This document shows, piece after piece, positions 1 through 7,419 of a stretch of 11,747 nt of DNA. The notes beneath the pieces were generated by a model. The model was given only the letters and a program-made list of their open reading frames with translations. It searched no databases and was not told the DNA's origin. Source of the stretch: Acidisphaera sp035272265 (GTDB lineage: Bacteria > Pseudomonadota > Alphaproteobacteria > Acetobacterales > Acetobacteraceae); the NCBI GenBank assembly GCA_035272265.1, contig DATEQV010000087.1, forward strand, positions 1 to 11,747. The letters are read 5' to 3'. Every line of letters starts with the position of its first letter. Positions within the stretch are counted from its first letter, which is position 1. Position numbers and translations under genes: made by a program.

Positions 1-127
<127 letters not shown>

Positions 128-164
128 CATACCCGCGCAAACGCGACTCAATCGCATTGAGAAC

Positions 165-596
165 TGCTGCCGCGCTGCCGATGATGTTGACGATCACGCC
201 ACGGCCGCGCGCGGCCATGTGGCGATAGACGCCGCGGGTGACGTTGATGAAGCCGAACACCTTCAGGTCCCACGCGCCGCGCCAGGTCGCGTCGTCGACG
301 TCGTCCAGCGTGCCGGGCGGATTGGCGCCGGCGTTGTTGACCAGAATGTCGACGTCGCCGCAGGCGGCGGCGAGCGCGTCCTGGTCGGCGGTGCGCGACA
401 GGTCGGACACGACCACCTCGACCGGCCCGTTGTGCGCGGCGCGGATCGCGTCGGCCGCCTGCTGCAGCGTGTCCCCGGTGCGGCTGGCGAGCATCACGCC
501 GCAGCCTTCCTCGGCCAGCACCTCGGCGACCGCACGTCCGATGCCCTTGCTCTCGCCGGTGATCAGTGCGCGTTTGCCTCGCAGGCCGAGATCCAT
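165..596 (-). pseudogene. Short-chain dehydrogenase/reductase (SDR), 3' half lost
   Basis: The start ATG (594-596) follows a strong ribosome site, GGGGGGAGAGG. About 143 residues match a classical SDR: an N-terminal Rossmann fold with LITGESKGIG (residues 11-20, the TGxxxGIG dinucleotide site with Glu for the usual first Gly/Ala), the NNAG motif (87-90), and the beta5 strand with the catalytic-Ser region IVNIIGSAA (135-143). SDR proteins are usually about 250 residues. Here the similarity stops just after that Ser, so the YxxxK active-site pair and the substrate half are missing. The frame stays open to position 15, but residues 145-193 read through unrelated DNA and the antisense of the intron end. 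The product should be inactive. The original substrate cannot be told. The loss probably follows the intron insertion or a rearrangement next to it. Confidence 0.8.
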
Positions 597-744
597 CCTC
601 TCCCCCCTCGCCGCACGGCCGGACCGCGCGGCACGTATCGCGGCACCAGCTTTTCAGGAGTTCGCGCCGGTGAACAGACACAATGCCGCGCCCTGGCACG
701 CGTTTGCGCTGGACGCGGGCGTTGCGCGTCTGTAACGTCGTCGC
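597..744. other. Intergenic region between divergent SDR and P450 genes
   Basis: These 148 bases separate the divergently oriented SDR remnant (start 596, - strand) and the P450 gene (start 745, + strand), so any promoter for either lies here. The SDR ribosome site occupies the left end. I see no convincing -35/-10 pair, operator palindrome or small gene. An in-frame stop at 733-735 fixes the upstream limit of the P450 reading frame. Confidence 0.5.
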
Positions 745-1962
745 ATGCCGACGCCATTCGACCCTTCGCTGCTGGAGGTCCGCAGCTTCCGGGGCCGTTG
801 CGCGCAGTGGCTGGTCGATCATCCCGGGTTCCTGTTCGCGTTCTTTCGGGCCGTATGGCCGAACCTGCGGGTCTGCCGATACGTCCTGGTGACGCGGCGC
901 GACGACGTCGAGGACGTGATGTCGCAGACCGGCGCCTTCGCGACCCGCGTCGGGCCGCGGCTGGCGGCGCTGCATCCGGATTATCCGAACACGCCCGTCT
1001 TCGGCCTGGGCAGCGACGACGACGGCACATACGCCGAAGCGTTGCAGGCAGCGTCGGCGGTGTTGGAGCTGGGCGACGTGCCGGGCGTGGCCCGTATCGC
1101 ACGCGGCTTCGTCGAACCCCGGCTGGCGGGGCGGACGACGATCGACGCGGCGGAGCTGATCCGACTGACGCAAGCGGACGCCGCACGGCGCTACTTCGGG
1201 CTGGACGTGGACGACGCGGCGTTGCCGCAGTTCGCGCTCTGCGGCCTCGCACTCGGCAACTACATGTTCGGCGTGCAGGCGACGGGCTCGGATACGTGGC
1301 GGGCCAGCCGAGCGGCCGGCGCCGAGATTTCCGCGATCATGCGGCGGTCGATCGCCCACGCGCCCGCCGCGGGGCCGAACACGCTGATCGGGCGGCTGGT
1401 GGCAAGCGGCGTGGCTGCCGGCGACATCGAGGCGATGCTGACGGGCTTCGTGGCCGGGTGGGTCGGCGGAGCGACGGTCGCCGCCATTCATGCCCTGCAG
1501 GTGCTGCTCGGCCGTTCGCGCGCGATGCGGGCGGCACGGGAAGCCGCGGCCGACTGCGACGACGCCGCCCTCGGCCGCTGCCTGTTCGAAGCCATCCGCT
1601 TCAGCCCGATCTTTCCGGGCGCGTTCCGGGATTGCATCGCGGACTACACGATCGCCGCGGGCACGCGGCGCCGGTGTGCCGTGCGGTCCGGCGACGTGGT
1701 GATGCCGGCGACGCACTCGGCCATGTTCGACGGAACGCGGGTGGCGGCGCCGCGCAGGTTCGACCCGGACCGTCCGGCAGGGGACAGCATGGTGCTGGGA
1801 TACGGACGGCACTTCTGCATCGGGCACGCGTTCGGACGTGCGCTGGTGGTCGAGACGCTGAAGCCGCTGCTGCATCGCCGCGTGTGGCAGCGCAGGATCG
1901 ACCGCCTGCCGCCCGCGTATTTCGGAACGGTGCCGCTGACGCTGATGGTGCAGCTGCGGTGA
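745..1962 (+). CDS. Cytochrome P450, atypical I-helix
   Basis: The 405-residue length is normal for a soluble bacterial P450. The heme-thiolate loop reads LGYGRHFCIG (351-360) with the axial Cys at 358; the usual first Phe is Leu. The K-helix ExxR is E282-A-I-R285. The I-helix reads GWVGGATVAA, with the conserved Thr at 244 but Ala243 where monooxygenases normally carry Asp or Glu. That acid helps deliver protons for O2 activation, so its absence suggests use of peroxide or a non-monooxygenase reaction; this is inference. The ATG at 745 is the first start after an in-frame stop at 733-735 and has no clear ribosome site. The stop overlaps the next gene's GTG by 4 bp (GTGA), implying translational coupling. 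No ferredoxin or ferredoxin reductase is encoded in the window. The substrate is unknown and I cannot name a CYP family. Confidence 0.88.
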   Translation: MPTPFDPSLLEVRSFRGRCAQWLVDHPGFLFAFFRAVWPNLRVCRYVLVTRRDDVEDVMSQTGAFATRVGPRLAALHPDYPNTPVFGLGSDDDGTYAEALQAASAVLELGDVPGVARIARGFVEPRLAGRTTIDAAELIRLTQADAARRYFGLDVDDAALPQFALCGLALGNYMFGVQATGSDTWRASRAAGAEISAIMRRSIAHAPAAGPNTLIGRLVASGVAAGDIEAMLTGFVAGWVGGATVAAIHALQVLLGRSRAMRAAREAAADCDDAALGRCLFEAIRFSPIFPGAFRDCIADYTIAAGTRRRCAVRSGDVVMPATHSAMFDGTRVAAPRRFDPDRPAGDSMVLGYGRHFCIGHAFGRALVVETLKPLLHRRVWQRRIDRLPPAYFGTVPLTLMVQLR

Positions 1963-3347
1963 GCCACTCCTTCGTCACCGTCGTCGTGCCGTTCGCCGCC
2001 GGGCGTGCCGGCGACGTGCTTACGCTGGTGCGGGGGATGGGCAACCCGGCCGCGCCGGCGCTGCGCACGTCGATCGAGTCGCTCGACGTCGTTCACTTCA
2101 TGAGCGTCAACGTCATTCCCGCCGACCAAGGGGACAGAGCCCATCTGCTGCTGGAGATGTCGGTGGACGGACCCGGCGAGGCGGCGCTGCGCGGCGTCGC
2201 GGTGGCGCTTGCGCAGCCGCTCACCGACGTTCTCACCGCAGCGGGGTACACCGTGTCCGCGACCGGCCTGCCCGCCTTCCTGTCGCGTCACAGCCGCACG
2301 CTGGCCACGACCTGGTACGGCACCGCGCGCAGCGGCGGCGCGCTGGGGCTGGCGTTCTGCGGCTCGCCGAACATGCCCTTGCGGCGGATCAGGGACGAAG
2401 CGGCGCTCGGCGATCTGGTGGCGGACTGGTCGGACCTTCTCTACGGGCCGGGTCCGGCGCTCGACAAACTGGCGGCGGTGCGGGACCGGCTGTGGGCACG
2501 CGGCAGGTGGAAATGGGCCTTCGACGCGGAGCAGACGCCGTTCCTGCTGCCGCGGCGCGATGACACCCCCTCGGTGTACGCCCGCATCTTCCTCGCATCG
2601 ATCCCGGCGTTGCTGTGGCCGGTGCTGCTGGTGGCGCTGCTCATCTGCGCGCTGCGCTGGTCGGTGCTTCACTGGTGGTGGATTCCGAGCGTCGTCGGGG
2701 TCTTTGCTCTGTTGCTCATCGTGCTCGCCGCGGTGCTGCTCGTGCTGGTCCGGCGCGCGGAGAAGACCGACATCCCCGAGGACGTCGCGCCCAGCCCGCA
2801 GCACGTCGCCGAGGTCATGGACGGCGAGAACCATGTCACGCTGAACCTGCTGATCGTGGTCACGCGCCTGAAGCCCGGGTGGTTGCGCCGATTCACTCTG
2901 CGCGCCGGCTTCTGGGTGACCTCGGCGGCGCTGGCGCGGATCGGCGTTCCGGGATGGCTCGGCGATGTCGGCGTGGTGCAGTTCGCGCGCTGGGTCCTGC
3001 TGCCGGGGACCGACCAGCTCGTGTTCGCCTCCAACTACGACGGCGCGTGGGAGAGCTACCTGGAGGACTTCGTCGAACTCGTCGCCTACGGCGTGACCGC
3101 CGTGTGGACGAACTGCCGCGGGTTTCCCAAGACGTTCCTGCTGTTCTGGAAGGGCGCGAAGGACAGCGACCGTTTCCGCCGCTACGTCCGCCGCTACCAG
3201 ATCGCCACTGGGTTCTGGTACGCGGCATTTCCTGACCTGACGCTGGTGCAGATGCGCACCAACGCGGCGATCCGCCTGGGGATCGCGGGCGCGCAGACGG
3301 AACAGGAGGCGCAGGCGTGGCTCGATCTGTTCAGTGCGCCGCGATGA
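1959..3347 (+). CDS. Uncharacterised two-TM protein with duplicated alpha/beta domains
   Basis: The start is the GTG at 1959, which overlaps the P450 stop; the 462-residue product ends in an ATGA overlap with the DyP gene. I know no function for it. Two hydrophobic helices (about 209-232 and 242-264) are joined by a short, Trp-rich turn (HWWWIP), giving a hairpin anchor in the inner membrane. The flanking soluble parts look like copies of one fold. The N-terminal part has VVHFMSVNVIPAD then LLLEMSVDG (44-71). The C-terminal part has VVQFARWVLLPG then LVFASNYDGAWESYLEDF (339-371). Segments of the second kind occur, as I recall, in or beside DyP-type peroxidases, suggesting a ferredoxin-like alpha+beta barrel of the DyP/chlorite dismutase type. 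It has no obvious heme-ligand His context. It may anchor or partner the P450 and peroxidase encoded on either side. Confidence 0.75.
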   Translation: MSHSFVTVVVPFAAGRAGDVLTLVRGMGNPAAPALRTSIESLDVVHFMSVNVIPADQGDRAHLLLEMSVDGPGEAALRGVAVALAQPLTDVLTAAGYTVSATGLPAFLSRHSRTLATTWYGTARSGGALGLAFCGSPNMPLRRIRDEAALGDLVADWSDLLYGPGPALDKLAAVRDRLWARGRWKWAFDAEQTPFLLPRRDDTPSVYARIFLASIPALLWPVLLVALLICALRWSVLHWWWIPSVVGVFALLLIVLAAVLLVLVRRAEKTDIPEDVAPSPQHVAEVMDGENHVTLNLLIVVTRLKPGWLRRFTLRAGFWVTSAALARIGVPGWLGDVGVVQFARWVLLPGTDQLVFASNYDGAWESYLEDFVELVAYGVTAVWTNCRGFPKTFLLFWKGAKDSDRFRRYVRRYQIATGFWYAAFPDLTLVQMRTNAAIRLGIAGAQTEQEAQAWLDLFSAPR

Positions 3348-4714
3348 CCGAGCCGGTGCCGCTGGACGCCAACGAAGTCCCGACCTTGGTGTTCGGCGCG
3401 CTCACGCGATGGCAGTACGCGACCTGCCTCGTGCTTCGCTTCACGCCGGGCGGCGTCGCGGCGCGCCGGGTGTGGCTGAGGACGCTGGCCGGCAGGCTGA
3501 CCTACGGCATCGCCGACCGCAACGCGCCGGCGCATGTGCTGGCGCTGGCCGCGAGCGGGCTCACCGCGCTCGGCCTCGATACGGCGGACCTGGACACGTT
3601 CTCGGCCGCGTTCGTCAACGGGATGACCGCACCGTACCGCTCCCGCGCGCTGGGCGACGAGGGCGACAGGCGGCCGGGTTGCTGGGATTGGGGGAACGAC
3701 GCCGCGCCGGCGGACGCCCTGCTGTTCATCTACGCCTTGTCGCAGGCACAGTTGAGCGCCGCCGTGGGCGCGGTGCTGCTGCCGCCTGACGTGCACCTAG
3801 TGCAGGAGATCAAGCTGCAGGTCCGCGCGCAGACGCCGTCCGGGTTCATGGTCGAGCCGTTCGGCTTCCTCGACGGCATTTCGCAGCCACTGATTCCCGG
3901 CACGCCGCCCGCGGCGGCGGCGACGCCGCAGTCCAACGACGTGGTGGCGGCCGGCGAGTTCGTGCTCGGCTACGCCGACAGCCACGGCTACCTGCCGGCC
4001 GCGCCGACGGTCGCGTCGGCCAACGACCCTGACGGCGTGCTGCCGACCGCGTCCAACGGCCAGCGCGACATCGGGCGCAACAGCACGTTCCTGGTCGTCC
4101 GGCAGCTGCGGCAGGACGTGGCGGCGTTCGACAACTGGGTGGCCGGGTGCGCCGCCGCGCTGAGCATGCCGGCGGACTACATCGCCGCCCAGCTGATTGG
4201 CCGGTGGCAGAACGGAACCTCGCTGGTCCGCAACCCGCGGGCGCCGGGCACCGACGATCCGGACAACGATTTCCTGTTCCGCCGCGACGACCCGCGCGCC
4301 TTCGGCTGCCCGCGCGGCGCCCATATCCGCCGCTCGAACCCCCGGGACGCGCTGCACGCAAAGGCGGAACAGGCGGTCAGGATCACCAACCGGCACCGCA
4401 TCCTGCGCGTCGGGCGACCGTATATCGTGCCGCCGCACGGGAATGCGGGCGGCATGCTGTTCATGTGCCTCAATACGGAGATCGAACGGCAGTTCGAGTT
4501 CCTGCAGCAGACCTGGGTGCTGGGTCCGAGCTTCGACGGCCTGCGCGACGAGACCGATCCGCTGGTCGGCGCGAACGGCGGCACCGGCGCCCTGACGGTG
4601 CAAGGCGAGCAGGGGCCGCAGTATCTCGCCGGCATGCCGGACTTCGTCACCCCGATCGGTGGCGGCTACTTCTGGCTGCCGAGCCGAACGGCCGTGCACT
4701 ACCTCAGCGTGTAA
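3344..4714 (+). CDS. DyP-type heme peroxidase
   Basis: 456 residues starting at the ATG that overlaps the upstream stop (ATGA, 3344-3347). DyP peroxidases are heme enzymes that oxidise substrates with H2O2. The family GxxDG motif appears as FGFLDGISQP, with the catalytic Asp at 177. The proximal heme-ligand region reads GCPRGAHIRRSNPR, with His327 as the iron ligand. A following RILRVGRPY segment probably supplies the distal Arg (R355), by analogy with the MRRGIPY segment of characterised DyPs. GRNSTFLVVRQL (244-255) is the conserved strand between these two motifs. There is no signal peptide or Tat motif, so the enzyme should be cytoplasmic. The length fits the longer C/D-type DyPs. Being the third gene of a coupled P450/membrane protein/DyP set, it may consume or supply peroxide-derived oxidant in the same reaction sequence; that is inference. 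Confidence 0.9.
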   Translation: MTEPVPLDANEVPTLVFGALTRWQYATCLVLRFTPGGVAARRVWLRTLAGRLTYGIADRNAPAHVLALAASGLTALGLDTADLDTFSAAFVNGMTAPYRSRALGDEGDRRPGCWDWGNDAAPADALLFIYALSQAQLSAAVGAVLLPPDVHLVQEIKLQVRAQTPSGFMVEPFGFLDGISQPLIPGTPPAAAATPQSNDVVAAGEFVLGYADSHGYLPAAPTVASANDPDGVLPTASNGQRDIGRNSTFLVVRQLRQDVAAFDNWVAGCAAALSMPADYIAAQLIGRWQNGTSLVRNPRAPGTDDPDNDFLFRRDDPRAFGCPRGAHIRRSNPRDALHAKAEQAVRITNRHRILRVGRPYIVPPHGNAGGMLFMCLNTEIERQFEFLQQTWVLGPSFDGLRDETDPLVGANGGTGALTVQGEQGPQYLAGMPDFVTPIGGGYFWLPSRTAVHYLSV

Positions 4715-4723
4715 GCCACCGCC

Positions 4724-4755
4724 CTCGCGGCCCCTTTCGGCCGGGGCTCCGCGAG
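4724..4755 (+). terminator. GC-rich hairpin after the DyP gene
   Basis: CTCGCGG (4724-4730) pairs with CCGCGAG (4749-4755). An inner CCCC/GGGG stem (4731-4734 with 4743-4746) encloses the loop TTTCGGCC. The hairpin begins nine bases after the DyP stop and could end the P450/DyP transcript. No T-run follows, so it is not a classical intrinsic terminator. Confidence 0.45.
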
Positions 4756-4785
4756 CCGGCGCGCACCACCCCTGCAGAAAACCGC

Positions 4786-4838
4786 TTGACGACGCGGCCA
4801 GTCCGTGCATTCTGTATTCAACATTCTGAATTCAGAAT
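4786..4838 (+). promoter_or_regulatory. GntR operator with possible promoter
   Basis: A perfect 16-bp palindrome, ATTCTGAATTCAGAAT (4823-4838), lies 20 bp ahead of the GntR start. A near copy of its left part, ATTCTGTATTCA (4809-4820), precedes it with a 14-bp period, and GTATTC...GAATAC adds a wider inverted repeat. AT-rich palindromes of this kind are usual binding sites for FadR-subfamily GntR proteins, so autoregulation is likely. TTGACG (4786-4791) is a good -35 element. The best -10 at normal spacing is a weak CATTCT (4808-4813), which would place the operator over the transcription start. Confidence 0.65.
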
Positions 4839-4858
4839 ACGGAACACAGGGACCGCCC

Positions 4859-5614
4859 GTGCTGCTCACGCCCCAGCCCAGCCTCGTCGAACAGGCCTAT
4901 GACGCGATCCTCGGCGAAATCGCCGACGGCTCGCTGCCGCCGAGCACGCACCTGATCCAGGAAGACCTCGCCGCCCGCTACGGCGTCTCACGCCAGCCGA
5001 TCCAGCAGGCCCTGCTGCTGCTCAAGAGCGACGGCATCGTGCAGGACGCCGGCCGGCGCGGGCTGATCGTGGCGCCGCTCGACATGCAGATGATGCGCGA
5101 CCGCTACGAGGTCCGCGCCGCGCTCGATGCCTTGGCCGCCCGGCTTGCGGCGCAGCGCTGCGCCGCCTCCCCCGCCGTCGCCGCGCAGGTCGGGACGGAC
5201 GGCACGGCGATCGTCGAAGGCGGGCTGGCGGCGGTCGAGGCCGGCGACGTCAACGCGATGATCGCCCAGGACGTCGCCTTCCACTCGTTCATCTACGCGG
5301 CGTCGGGCAACGCGATGATCGCGCCGTCGGCGGAACTGCACTGGCGCTTTTTGCGCCGCGTCATGGGCGAGGTCCTGCGCACGTCGGGTCCCCCGATCGG
5401 CATCTGGGAACAGCACCGCGACATTCTGAATTCAATCGTTGCAGGTGATGCAAGCGCCGCCGAACAGCGTATCGTTGGACACATCAAGAATGCCGCCGGC
5501 CGGCTGGTCGACGGCACCGGACACGCTGCACCGCAAAACAAACAGGACGAGGAAAGGAAACGTACGGATGCCAAACGACGCGCCGATCGGATTGACGGCA
5601 ACCGGCCCGGCTGA
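4859..5614 (+). CDS. GntR-family regulator, FadR/FCD subfamily
   Basis: From the GTG at 4859 (AGGGA upstream) the product is 251 residues. An ATG at 4805 is also in frame but would put the operator inside the gene, so it is less likely. The N-terminal winged helix-turn-helix (about 9-72) includes EDLAARYGVSRQPIQQAL. The C-terminal all-helical FCD ligand domain (about 78-215) has the expected metal/effector residues D138, H142 (QDVAFHSFIY), H186 (EQHRDIL) and H208 (VGHIKNA). Such proteins usually repress catabolic operons and let go on binding a carboxylate or CoA-type effector. Residues after about 218 form a charged tail, and the last 47 bp overlap the ThDP enzyme gene. The control target is most likely this gene plus the downstream enzyme, transporter and ligase genes. 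Confidence 0.88.
   Translation: MLLTPQPSLVEQAYDAILGEIADGSLPPSTHLIQEDLAARYGVSRQPIQQALLLLKSDGIVQDAGRRGLIVAPLDMQMMRDRYEVRAALDALAARLAAQRCAASPAVAAQVGTDGTAIVEGGLAAVEAGDVNAMIAQDVAFHSFIYAASGNAMIAPSAELHWRFLRRVMGEVLRTSGPPIGIWEQHRDILNSIVAGDASAAEQRIVGHIKNAAGRLVDGTGHAAPQNKQDEERKRTDAKRRADRIDGNRPG
5421..5434 (+). promoter_or_regulatory. Second operator-like copy inside the GntR gene
   Basis: ACATTCTGAATTCA repeats bases 4821-4834 of the upstream operator exactly, 600 bp away, and keeps the TGAATTCA core palindrome but not the right outer arm. It encodes DILNS using ATT, AAT and TCA codons, unusual in this GC-rich gene. An inverted repeat, TTGCA-N5-TGCAA (5439-5453), follows. The copy lies about 135 bp ahead of the ThDP enzyme start and may be an auxiliary operator. 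Confidence 0.4.
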
Positions 5615-7337
5615 CCCGGGCGCAGACGGACTGAGCTGCGCCGCCTGGATCGCGCGCTTCCTGCAGGCGCGCGGCATCGACCGTATCTTCGGGCTGCAGG
5701 GCGGCCACATCCAGCCGATCTGGGACCATGCCGCACGCCTCGGCATCCGCATCGTCGACGTGCGCGACGAGGGCGCCGCGGTGCACATGGCGCACGCCCA
5801 TGCCGAGCTGACCGGTACGCTGGCGGTCGCGATGGTCACCGCCGGCCCGGGCGTGACCAACACCGTCAGCGCGATCGCCAACGCCTCGATCGCACGCATG
5901 CCCGTGCTGCTGATCGGCGGCTGCCCGCCGCGGCCGCAGGTCAACATGGGCCCGCTGCAGGACATCCCGCACACCGACATCCTGCGCCCCGTCACCCGGG
6001 AGTCGCGCACCCTGCGCGTGCCCGAACAGGTGATCCGCGAGCTGGACGAGGCGGTGGCGAAGGCCACAGGTGATCTCGGCGAGCCGGGGCCGGTCTATAT
6101 CGAGATCCCGACCGACGTGCTGCGCGTCGACATCCCGCCGCAGCTTGTCCTGACCGAGTGGATGACCGCGAAGCCGGCGCGGGACATCCCGCCCAATCCG
6201 GACCAGGTCGCCGCCGCCGTCGAGGCGCTGTGGTCGGCGCGCCGGCCCGTCGTGGTCACCGGGCGGGGCGCGCGCGGGGCGGAGGAGGCGCTGGTCCGGC
6301 TGCTGGATGCGAGCGGGGCGCTGTATCTCGACACGCAGGAGAGCCGCGGTCTGGTGCCGTCGGACCATCCGTCCGTGGTCGGCGCGGTGCGCGCGGCGGC
6401 GATGACCGAGGCCGACACGGTGCTGGTGATCGGCCGCAAGCTCGACTACCAGCTCGGCTACGGATCGCCGGCGGTGTTTCCGAACGCCGCGCGCTTCATC
6501 CGCATCGCCGACAACGCGGGCGAGCTGCTCGACAACCGGCGCGGCCAGCCGGAACTGCTCGCGAGCCCGCGTCTGGCGCTCGACGCGATCGTGAAGGCGG
6601 CGGGCAACCGCAAGCCGAACGTCGACGCCGCATGGGCGGATGCGCTGCGCCGCAAGCAGCGCGACCGCACGACGCCGTCCGGCAAGTCGGTGAGCGCGGC
6701 GCCGACCGCCGACGGCAAGGTGCATCCGATGGCGATCTTCGAGTCGATCGCCCGCGTCGCATCGCCCGACTACATCGCCATCGCCGACGGCGGCGACCTG
6801 CTGAGTTTCGCGCGCGTCGGGCTGCAGGCGCGCACGTATCTGGACGCGGGCGCGTTCGGCTGCCTGGGCGTCGGCACGCCGTATGCGGTCGCCGCCGCGC
6901 TGGCCTTCCCCGGACGGCAGGTGATCTGCGTCACCGGCGACGGCGCGTTCGGCATCAACGCAATGGAGATCGACACCGCCGTCCGTCATGGCGCGAAGGC
7001 GGTGTTCATCGTGTCCAACAACGCCGCCTGGAACATCGAGCGCTACGACCAGGAGGTGAACTACGGCGGGCGCGTGGTCGGCACCACGCTGCGCCATTCC
7101 GACTACGCGGCGATGGCCCGCGCACTCGGAGCGCATGGCGAGCGGGTGGAGAACGCGGCGGACCTGCCGGCGGCGCTGGAGCGGGCGCTGGCCAACGCGC
7201 CGGCGCTGATCGACGTGGTGACGTCGCAGTCCGCCGTGTCGTCGGACGCGAAGAAGGGGCTGGGCTTCGTGCCCGACTATCAGCCGCTCGAGGCGTGGAA
7301 CGACGCCGAGCTGCGGCGCCGCCAGACGGCAGGCTGA
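5568..7337 (+). CDS. ThDP-dependent enzyme, 2-hydroxyacyl-CoA lyase-like
   Basis: The ATG at 5568 follows a strong ribosome site (GAGGAAAGGAAA, 5549-5560), giving 589 residues, normal for the ThDP decarboxylase/ligase superfamily. The pyrimidine-binding domain comes first, with the catalytic Glu at 68 (DVRDEGAAVHMA). A central Rossmann-type domain follows (about 210-370). The PP domain is last, with the ThDP/Mg motif GDG (457-459) through NN (484-485). This superfamily includes oxalyl-CoA decarboxylase, 2-hydroxyacyl-CoA lyases, acetolactate synthase and glyoxylate carboligase. The acyl-CoA ligase gene downstream favours a CoA-thioester substrate. A lyase like the actinobacterial 2-hydroxyisobutyryl-CoA lyase, which yields formyl-CoA plus a ketone or aldehyde, is my preferred inference. 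A free 2-oxoacid decarboxylase or acetolactate synthase-like role is not excluded. A C-terminal stretch (SSDAKKGLGFVPDYQPLEAW) could act as an active-site lid. Confidence 0.85.
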   Translation: MPNDAPIGLTATGPADPGADGLSCAAWIARFLQARGIDRIFGLQGGHIQPIWDHAARLGIRIVDVRDEGAAVHMAHAHAELTGTLAVAMVTAGPGVTNTVSAIANASIARMPVLLIGGCPPRPQVNMGPLQDIPHTDILRPVTRESRTLRVPEQVIRELDEAVAKATGDLGEPGPVYIEIPTDVLRVDIPPQLVLTEWMTAKPARDIPPNPDQVAAAVEALWSARRPVVVTGRGARGAEEALVRLLDASGALYLDTQESRGLVPSDHPSVVGAVRAAAMTEADTVLVIGRKLDYQLGYGSPAVFPNAARFIRIADNAGELLDNRRGQPELLASPRLALDAIVKAAGNRKPNVDAAWADALRRKQRDRTTPSGKSVSAAPTADGKVHPMAIFESIARVASPDYIAIADGGDLLSFARVGLQARTYLDAGAFGCLGVGTPYAVAAALAFPGRQVICVTGDGAFGINAMEIDTAVRHGAKAVFIVSNNAAWNIERYDQEVNYGGRVVGTTLRHSDYAAMARALGAHGERVENAADLPAALERALANAPALIDVVTSQSAVSSDAKKGLGFVPDYQPLEAWNDAELRRRQTAG

Positions 7338-7419
7338 ACCCGCTACCGCACACCAACATGAATCGCCGCGGCCGGCGCGCGGCTTCCACCAATGCCGGGC
7401 TGATCTCTGGGAGGAGACA

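Noticed and set aside
148..1875. Long open - frame opposite the P450 gene
   Set aside because: Arg/His-rich composition with no motifs; it is a GC-driven shadow of the P450 and SDR coding strands.
3317..3343. Upstream ATG as the DyP start
   Set aside because: The ATG at 3344 makes the ATGA overlap with the upstream stop and matches the GTGA overlap seen one gene earlier.
4805..4858. Upstream ATG as the GntR start
   Set aside because: It would encode the operator palindrome as protein, and the similarity starts after the GTG at 4859.
7359..7404. Possible leader peptide and GC hairpin (7366-7382) between the ThDP and transporter genes
   Set aside because: The frame does not end before the transporter start and the hairpin is short; there is no evidence for attenuation.
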